Assembly: GCA_003576705.1 (NCBI GenBank)
Contig: QOZS01000017.1
Coordinates: 1 to 64,000, forward strand
Length of the DNA: 64,000 bases
DNA from: Desertibaculum subflavum
GTDB taxonomy: Bacteria > Pseudomonadota > Alphaproteobacteria > Ferrovibrionales > Ferrovibrionaceae
Direction: 5' to 3'
The notes below the pieces were generated by a model that saw only the letters and a list, made by a program, of their open reading frames with translations, searched no databases and was not told where the DNA came from. This document shows positions 58,598 to 64,000 of the stretch, piece by piece; position 1 is the stretch's first letter, and each line of letters begins with the position of its first letter. A program made the position numbers and the translations under genes.

Positions 58598-59385
58598 ATA
58601 GTTTCTGCCTCGAAGGGCTCCTCGCCGAAGCTGCGGACGAGGGCCTTGAATTCGTCCACCGCCCGGTCCAGCTCGGCGCGCTGCACGCCGCGGAACACGA
58701 TCGTGGTGCCGGGCCGTCCGCCGGGCCGGAAGAACGGGTATGACCCGATGTCGATCCCGGCATAGCGCCGCTGCAGGGCGCCGAGCGGTTCGGCGATCTT
58801 GCCCTCCGGCAACGGGCAGCCGACGGCGCGCGACAGCAGCGGGTCGCCCCCGACCAGGCTGGGCCGCAGGCTCTTGAACATCTCGCGGAAGATGACCGGC
58901 ACGCCGGCCATGACATGCACGTTGCCGATGCGGAATCCCGGGGCTTTGGAAACCGGATTCTCGATCAGCTCGGCCCCGAACGGAACGCGCGCCATGCGCA
59001 GGCGGGCCGGGGTTAGCTCGCCGGGCGGATAATGCGCGTCCAGGATGGCATGCGCACGCGGATCGACATCGATGCCGACGCCGAAGGCGCGCGCCACGCT
59101 GTCGGCGGTGATGTCGTCGTGGGTCGGGCCGATGCCGCCCGAGGTGAAGACATAATCGTAGGCAGCCCGGAGCTCGTTCACCGCCTTGATGATCGCCGCT
59201 TCGATGTCGGGCACGATGCGCGCTTCCATCAGCCGGATGCCGGTCTCGGCCAGCTGCTCGGCGATCCAGGCGAGATTGGCGTCCTTGGTGCGGCCCGACA
59301 GGATCTCATTGCCGATCACCAGCATTGCCGCCGTCACGATCCTGGGCGCGTTCTCATTGGCCACGCTTTGCGGCGCCTCCGCCAT
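58594..59385 (-). CDS. CinA/MoaB-type molybdopterin-binding domain protein
   Basis: The product has 263 residues. The MoCF domain at the N-terminus has TAAMLVIGNEILSGRTKDANLAWIAEQLAETG, VFTSGGIGPTHDDITADSVARAFG, and FRIGNVHVMAGVPVIFREMF. These are the competence/damage-inducible CinA N-terminal marks. The C-terminal nicotinamide-nucleotide amidase domain of full CinA is absent, and the protein instead ends in a small ferredoxin-like region. Such single-domain members are common in alphaproteobacteria. The stop overlaps the Rap1a-like start. Confidence 0.9.
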   Translation of the reverse strand: MAEAPQSVANENAPRIVTAAMLVIGNEILSGRTKDANLAWIAEQLAETGIRLMEARIVPDIEAAIIKAVNELRAAYDYVFTSGGIGPTHDDITADSVARAFGVGIDVDPRAHAILDAHYPPGELTPARLRMARVPFGAELIENPVSKAPGFRIGNVHVMAGVPVIFREMFKSLRPSLVGGDPLLSRAVGCPLPEGKIAEPLGALQRRYAGIDIGSYPFFRPGGRPGTTIVFRGVQRAELDRAVDEFKALVRSFGEEPFEAETI

Positions 59386-59504
59386 TCAACTTTCTCCTGC
59401 CACCGCGGCGCCGGCGATCATGCCATTCTCCGCGACGGATATACACGCCGTGTAGCATGGGCCGAACCCTTGCGGCGGGTTCATGCGCTCGCTAAAGGAC
59501 CGGG

Positions 59505-60248
59505 ATGCGGCTTCCCGGCCCATTGATTCCGGCGCGTCTGCTGCGGCGCTACAAGCGGTTCCTGGCCGATGCCCGGCTGGACGACGGGCGCGAGGTCACC
59601 GTTCATTGCCCCAATCCGGGCGCGATGACGGGTCTCGCCGAACCCGGTGCGCGCATCTGGCTGGCGGCGAGCACCGCCCCGGCGCGCAAGCTGTCCTATG
59701 GCTGGGAGCTGACGGAAACGACGGGCGGCCTGGTCGGCATCCACACGGGCCGGCCGAACGGGCTGGTCGCCGAGGCGCTGGCCGCCGACCGCATCCCCGA
59801 ACTCACCGGATATGCGCGCATCGAGCGCGAGATCCCCTGGGGCGGCCATTCGCGCATCGATTTTCGCCTCAGCGCGCCCGGGCGGCCGGCCTGCTATGTC
59901 GAAGTCAAGAACGTGCATCTGGAGCGGAGCGGGCACCGGTCGGGCCTTGCCGAGTTTCCCGACTGCGTCACTGCGCGCGGCGCCCGCCACATCCGCGCCT
60001 TGTCCGAAGTGGTCGCGAGCGGAGGCCGCGGGGTGCTTCTTTTCGTGGTGCAGCGCGAGGATTGCGACCGCATGGCGATCGCCGCGGATATCGACCCTGC
60101 CTATGCCACGAGCCTCGCCCGCGGGTTGACTGCCGGGGTCGAGATCCTATGTTACGACTGCTCGATCAGCCGGGAAGATATTGATTTAAGGCGACCTTTA
60201 CCTCTGGTCGGCCTCTCTGGTCCGGACCGGCTGGCCGCTGCGGAATGA
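59505..60248 (+). CDS. sfsA: SfsA (sugar fermentation stimulation) family protein
   Basis: The product has 247 residues. Family marks: [38 protein letters not shown], the OB-like N-terminus, then the nuclease-like core [39 protein letters not shown] and [15 protein letters not shown], with the Asp-Glu-Lys residues of a PD-(D/E)xK fold. SfsA binds DNA in E. coli and its exact role remains unclear. It is followed 13 bases later by map, a pairing I recall as conserved in alphaproteobacteria. Confidence 0.95.
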   Translation: MRLPGPLIPARLLRRYKRFLADARLDDGREVTVHCPNPGAMTGLAEPGARIWLAASTAPARKLSYGWELTETTGGLVGIHTGRPNGLVAEALAADRIPELTGYARIEREIPWGGHSRIDFRLSAPGRPACYVEVKNVHLERSGHRSGLAEFPDCVTARGARHIRALSEVVASGGRGVLLFVVQREDCDRMAIAADIDPAYATSLARGLTAGVEILCYDCSISREDIDLRRPLPLVGLSGPDRLAAAE

Positions 60249-60261
60249 GGATTTCAGCCCG

Positions 60262-61113
60262 ATGAACTACGTCGTTGCCGATGCCGTCGGCCTCCGGCGC
60301 ACCAATGCCATCAAGCTGCACGGACCGGACGGGTTCGAGGGCATGCGCCGTGCCGGACATCTGGCTGCCGCGACGCTGGATTTCATCGCGCCCCATGTGC
60401 TTCCGGGTGCCAGCACGGGCGAGCTCGACCGCCTCTGCCACGATTTCATCGTCGAGCGCGGCGCGGTGCCGGCGCCGCTCGGTTATCGCGGCTATCCGCG
60501 ATCGATCTGCACCTCGGTCAATCATGTCGTCTGCCACGGCATCCCCGACGACAAGAAGCGCCTGCAGGCGGGCGACATCCTCAATATCGATGTCACCGTG
60601 ATTCTGGACGGCTGGCACGGCGATACCAGCCGCATGTTCGCGGTCGGCGATGTAGGCGTGAAGGCGCGCCGGCTCTGCGACGTCACCTACGAGGCGATGA
60701 TGCAGGGCATCGCCCAGGTGAAGCCGGGCGCACGGCTCGGCGATATCGGCCATGCCATCGAGACCATCGCGCGCCAGCAGCGCTGTGCCGTGGTGCGCGA
60801 CTTCTGCGGCCACGGTCTTGGCCGCGTGTTCCATGACGAGCCGAACGTGCTGCATTACGGCGCCGCCGGCACCGGGCCGGAGCTCAAGCCCGGCATGTTC
60901 TTCACCGTGGAGCCGATGATCAATCTCGGCACCTGGGAGGTGCGCCTGCTCGGCGACGGCTGGACCGCGGTGACCCGCGACCGGTCGCTCTCCGCCCAGT
61001 TCGAGCACTCGGTCGGCGTGACCGAGACGGGCGTGGAGATCTTCACGCTCTCGCCGGCCGGCCTGCACAAGCCGCCCTACGACCTGCCCGGCACGGCGCC
61101 GAAGGCGGCGTGA
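60262..61113 (+). CDS. map: Methionine aminopeptidase (type I)
   Basis: The product has 283 residues. Metal ligands are in ILNIDVTVILDGWHGDTSRMF (two Asp), FCGHGLGRVFHDEPNV (His), FFTVEPMINLG (Glu) and AQFEHSVGVTETGVEIF (Glu), and substrate-binding His in SVNHVVCHGIP. It removes the initiator Met from nascent proteins. The 19-residue N-terminal extension before EGMRRAG is modest. It is an essential housekeeping gene likely co-transcribed with sfsA. Confidence 0.96.
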   Translation: MNYVVADAVGLRRTNAIKLHGPDGFEGMRRAGHLAAATLDFIAPHVLPGASTGELDRLCHDFIVERGAVPAPLGYRGYPRSICTSVNHVVCHGIPDDKKRLQAGDILNIDVTVILDGWHGDTSRMFAVGDVGVKARRLCDVTYEAMMQGIAQVKPGARLGDIGHAIETIARQQRCAVVRDFCGHGLGRVFHDEPNVLHYGAAGTGPELKPGMFFTVEPMINLGTWEVRLLGDGWTAVTRDRSLSAQFEHSVGVTETGVEIFTLSPAGLHKPPYDLPGTAPKAA

Positions 61114-61182
61114 TACCCTGCCGGCGGCGGGTAACCACGATGTGTAAGATTCCGTTCGGCCTGTCCTGCTAGAAGGGCCTTC

Positions 61183-62541
61183 ATGTCGATTCACGCAAGG
61201 ATGATGTCGGCGCTCGCAGCCGCGGCTGCGGTGCTGGCGGCCGTGGCGCTAGCAAGCCCGGCCGGTGCCGCCAGTTTCGATCCCAAGACCTTCCGCCTCG
61301 CCAGTGGGCTGGACATCGTGGTGATCGAGGACCACCGCGCGCCGGTCGTGCATCACATGGTGTGGTACCGGGTCGGTGCTGCCGACGAGCCCCCGGGCAA
61401 GTCCGGCATCGCGCATTTCCTCGAACACCTGATGTTCAAGGGCACCAAGCTGATCGGTCCGGGGGAGTTCTCCAAGATCGTCGCCCGCAATGGCGGTCGC
61501 GATAACGCGTTCACCTCGCAGGACTACACCGGCTATTTCCAGACCGTGGCGGTCGACAAGCTCGACCTCGTGATGGGGATGGAGGCCGACCGCATGGCCA
61601 ACCTTGCCATCCCGCCGGACGAGGTCGAGCGCGAGCGCGAGGTGATCCTGGAGGAGCGGCGCAGCCGCACCGACAACAATCCCGGCGCTCTGCTGGCCGA
61701 GCAGATGACTGCCGCGCTCTATCTCGCGCATCCCTACCGCATCCCGGTGATCGGCTGGATGCACGAGATGCAGGGCCTGACCCATGCTGATGCCGTCGCC
61801 TTTCATCAGGCGCATTACGCGCCCAACAATGCCATCCTCGTGGTGGCCGGCGACGTTCAGCCGGAAGCGGTGCGGGCGCTGGCGGAGAAGCATTTCGGTC
61901 CGATCCCGGCGCGCGAGCTGAAGCCGCGGAAACGCCTGCAGGAGCCGCCGCACATCGCCGCCCGCCGGGTCACGCTGGAAGATGCGCGGGTGAAGCAATC
62001 CAGCCTGTCGCGATACTACCTGGCGCCGAGCTACAGCACGGCGGAGGGACGGGAAGGGCACGCGCTGACCGTGCTGGCGGAGATCCTGGGCGACGGCCGC
62101 ACCGGCCGGCTGCACAAGGCGCTGGTGGTGGGCGAGCGGGCGCCGGCGGTCTCGGTCAGCGCCTGGTATCAGGGAACGGCGCTGGATCTCGGCAGCTTCG
62201 GCATCGGCGGGCGGCCGCGCAATGGCACCGATCTGGCCGCGCTGGAGACGGCAATCGACAAGGTGATTGCCGAGCTCCTGGAGAACGGCATCACCGAAGA
62301 GGAGCTGGCGCGGGCCAAGAGCGGGCTGCTCGCCGGCGCAGTCTTTGCCCGTGACAGCATCTCGACCACGGCGCGCATCTTCGGCAGCGCGTTGACCACC
62401 GGCAGCACGGTCGAGGCAGTTGAGGTGTGGCCCGAGCGCATCGAGGCGGTGACGGCGGCAGAGGTGCTGGCCGCCGCGCGCAAGGTGCTGGATCCGCGCC
62501 GGTCGGTGACCGGCTATCTGCTGCCCAAACCGACCACGTGA
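61183..62541 (+). CDS. M16 family zinc metallopeptidase (catalytic subunit)
   Basis: The product has 452 residues with a signal peptide (residues 1-29, ending SPAGAA). The inverted zinc motif is complete: GIAHFLEHLMFKG gives His78, Glu81 and His82, with distal Glu in REVILEERRSRTDNN. C-terminal M16 domain marks include LSRYYLAPSYSTAEGREGHAL and ARAKSGLLAGAVFARDS. It degrades peptides in the periplasm. A partner gene lacking the zinc motif follows, with a GTGA or short gap arrangement, giving the usual catalytic and non-catalytic pair. Confidence 0.95.
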   Translation: MSIHARMMSALAAAAAVLAAVALASPAGAASFDPKTFRLASGLDIVVIEDHRAPVVHHMVWYRVGAADEPPGKSGIAHFLEHLMFKGTKLIGPGEFSKIVARNGGRDNAFTSQDYTGYFQTVAVDKLDLVMGMEADRMANLAIPPDEVEREREVILEERRSRTDNNPGALLAEQMTAALYLAHPYRIPVIGWMHEMQGLTHADAVAFHQAHYAPNNAILVVAGDVQPEAVRALAEKHFGPIPARELKPRKRLQEPPHIAARRVTLEDARVKQSSLSRYYLAPSYSTAEGREGHALTVLAEILGDGRTGRLHKALVVGERAPAVSVSAWYQGTALDLGSFGIGGRPRNGTDLAALETAIDKVIAELLENGITEEELARAKSGLLAGAVFARDSISTTARIFGSALTTGSTVEAVEVWPERIEAVTAAEVLAAARKVLDPRRSVTGYLLPKPTT

Positions 62542-62546
62542 GCCCG

Positions 62547-63869
62547 ATGCCGCATGTAGTCCGCGTTTTCGCAGTTCTTGGCCTGTTGCTTCTTGCGCCA
62601 CTGGCGGCGGCGGCAGGGCCAAAGATCGAGATGGTGAAGAGCCCGGGCGGGATCGAAGCCTGGCTGGTGCGCGAACCGTCGATCCCGATCATCGCCATGG
62701 AAGTCGTCTGGCGCGATGCCGGCGAGAAGCGCGCGCCGGCCAACCAGGCGGGCATCGGCGGGCTCCTGGCCGCCATGCTGGACGAGGGGGCCGGCGATCT
62801 CAACTCGCAGGCCTTTGCCGAGCGCCAGCAGGACAACGGCATCTCGGTGAGCTTCAGTGCCGGCCGCGACCACTTCTCGCTCAGCTTGCGCAGCCTGTCG
62901 CGCAGCGCCGGCACCGCCTTCGAGCTTGCCGAGCTGGCGCTGACCCGACCCCGTTTCGACGACGAGGCGCTCGAGCGTTTGAAGCGCAGCATCGCGACCC
63001 AGCTGATCCGCGACCAGGAGCAGCCGGGCACCATCGCCTCCACCACGCTGTATGCGACAGCCTTTCCGAGCCACCCCTATGGCCGGCCGCAGCGCGGCAC
63101 GGCAGAAAGTGTGAGCGCGCTCGGCCGGGAGGATCTGAAGGCGTTCCTCGCCAACGAGCTGACGCGCGACCGTCTGGTCATCGGCGTCGTCGGCGACATT
63201 ACGGCCGAGCAGCTCGGACCGGTGCTCGATCGCTTGTTCGGCTCCCTCAAGGCGAAGGGGGATCCGGTCGCCGTGGCCGAGCAGCCGCCCGCGCTGCGCG
63301 AGCGGCCGATCGTGGTCGACCGCGACCTGCCGCAGAGCGTTGTGCAGTTCATGGGCCACGGCGTTCGGCGGGATGACCCCGACTACTACGCCGCCTATGT
63401 GATGAACTACATCCTGGGCGGCGGCGGGTTCAATTCGCGGCTGACCGTCGAGGTGCGGGAGAAGCGCGGGCTCGCCTATTCGGTGTACAGCTATCTGATC
63501 CCGATGCGGGAAAGCGGCATCTGGCAGGGCGGCGTCGCGACGCGCAACGACCAGGTGGCCGAAAGCCTTCGCGTGATCCGCTCGGAGCTCGACCGCATGC
63601 GCAAGAAAGGGCCGGGCGAGAAGGAGCTCGCCGAGGCGAAAACCTTCCTCAACGGGTCCTTCCCGCTGCAGCTCTCCTCGAACAGCGCCATCGCCGGCAC
63701 GCTGGTCGGCATGCAGCTCGCCGATCTCGGCCCGGACTATATCGACGAGCGGCCGAAGCTGATCAACGCCGTCACGGCCGATGACGTCCGCCGCGTGGCC
63801 GAGCGCCTGCTCGATCCGTCGAAGCTGCTGGTCGTGGTTGTCGGTCGCCCGGTCGGCCTCGGCGGCTGA
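62547..63869 (+). CDS. M16 family peptidase-like protein, non-catalytic partner
   Basis: The product has 440 residues with a signal peptide (about residues 1-23, LGLLLLAPLAAAAG). The place of HxxEH is taken by GGLLAAMLDEGAG, so no zinc site is present. The C-terminal half keeps the Arg-Tyr pair region GGGGFNSRLTVEVREKRGLAYSVYSYL needed for substrate binding in pair-type M16 peptidases. It probably forms a heterodimer with the preceding gene product. The ATG at 62547 is 5 bases after the upstream stop; a GTG at 62538 overlapping that stop as GTGA would add three residues. Confidence 0.93.
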   Translation: MPHVVRVFAVLGLLLLAPLAAAAGPKIEMVKSPGGIEAWLVREPSIPIIAMEVVWRDAGEKRAPANQAGIGGLLAAMLDEGAGDLNSQAFAERQQDNGISVSFSAGRDHFSLSLRSLSRSAGTAFELAELALTRPRFDDEALERLKRSIATQLIRDQEQPGTIASTTLYATAFPSHPYGRPQRGTAESVSALGREDLKAFLANELTRDRLVIGVVGDITAEQLGPVLDRLFGSLKAKGDPVAVAEQPPALRERPIVVDRDLPQSVVQFMGHGVRRDDPDYYAAYVMNYILGGGGFNSRLTVEVREKRGLAYSVYSYLIPMRESGIWQGGVATRNDQVAESLRVIRSELDRMRKKGPGEKELAEAKTFLNGSFPLQLSSNSAIAGTLVGMQLADLGPDYIDERPKLINAVTADDVRRVAERLLDPSKLLVVVVGRPVGLGG

Positions 63870-63875
63870 GGCACG

Positions 63876-64000
63876 TCAACGCTTCAGAGCTTCTTCCTTA
63901 GCACGTACCTCTGCATCCTTGGCCGGCGCCACCCACCATGCCTGCAAGTCGACGCCATAGGTTGGGTTCACCTTCGGCTTTTCGAACCGGTTCCAGTAGG
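63876..64000 (-). CDS. C-terminal end of a probable solute-binding (family 5) protein (partial)
   Basis: Only the last 40 residues are inside the window. They read YWNRFEKPKVNPTYGVDLQ then AWWVAPAKDAEVRAKEEAL and end in a stop at 63876. The pattern (aromatic YW, P..YG, then WW..P.K) resembles the C-terminal end of peptide/nickel-type (family 5) solute-binding proteins. It converges on the M16 pair. Product assignment is weak because of the small fragment. Confidence 0.5.
   Translation of the reverse strand, partial: YWNRFEKPKVNPTYGVDLQAWWVAPAKDAEVRAKEEALKR

Overview
The window is a high-GC (roughly two-thirds G+C by eye), densely coded chromosomal segment. It looks like an environmental alphaproteobacterium, probably of the Rhodospirillales or a neighbouring group. 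This is inferred from the codon use, the sfsA-map and acnA-DUF1223 neighbourhoods, the alpha-2-macroglobulin/PBP1C pair, the FixL-type PAS sensor and the many small catabolic gene sets. I saw no rRNA, no convincing tRNA, no insertion sequence, no phage gene and no CRISPR array. Many genes are translationally coupled through ATGA or GTGA overlaps.

Layout. (1) 1-9471, minus strand: a type II secretion/pseudopilus operon in the order prepilin peptidase, gspE, F, G, H, I, J, K, L, M and a short gspC-like gene. A secreted FecR-domain protein with a Gly-rich tail follows, cut by the window edge, with a perfect CRP-type palindrome upstream. No secretin gene (gspD) lies in the window. (2) 9542-11327, plus: a TPR protein and a periplasmic multihaem cytochrome c with one CX4CH haem site. 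(3) 11324-15752, minus: N-carbamoyl-amino-acid-type hydrolase, PhyH dioxygenase, gamma-glutamyltransferase and aquaporin Z, with a divergent amidohydrolase at 15857. (4) 17039-17456: a gene-free stretch with a 10-bp tandem array and an AT-rich promoter-like segment, leading into an unusual membrane-dipeptidase fusion and an AraC regulator. (5) 19814-22922: MhpD- and MhpA-like aromatic catabolism genes with two SnoaL-like proteins. (6) 23084-28544: a membrane-anchored GH17 enzyme, then a molybdenum hydroxylase pair (IorA/IorB type) flanked by two MAPEG proteins. (7) 28564-32650: DUF2007, a TrmN6-like methyltransferase, an ABC1/UbiB kinase-like protein and oligoendopeptidase F. (8) 32815-34699: nucleotide-sugar epimerase and two PaaI thioesterases in a coupled operon. 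(9) 34855-38438: DUF1223 and aconitase A. (10) 38708-45744: alpha-2-macroglobulin and PBP1C. (11) 45817-50144: a PaaK-like ligase, a GNAT acetyltransferase, a soluble FixL-like hybrid sensor kinase with two haem-type PAS domains, and a DUF4168 protein. (12) 50308-55127: an SsuABC/NMT1-type ABC importer with an FAD oxidoreductase, and a divergent NHL-repeat protein. (13) 55134-58597: orphan small genes, dienelactone hydrolase, two tandem paralogous TetR regulators and a Rap1a-like small secreted protein. (14) 58594-64000: CinA/MoCF-type protein, SfsA, methionine aminopeptidase, a catalytic/non-catalytic M16 peptidase pair and the 3' end of a probable solute-binding protein.

The observations most worth following are the 10-bp tandem repeat at 17051-17160, the dipeptidase with an internal Tat-like signal, the twin haem-PAS FixL-like hybrid kinase, the CX4CH cytochrome, the CRP-type palindrome in front of the FecR gene, and two palindromic intergenic elements (20187-20279 and 32718-32808). 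I did not find a clear defence system or an obviously new multi-gene machine. All functional calls come from reading motifs and families in the sequence, with no database search.
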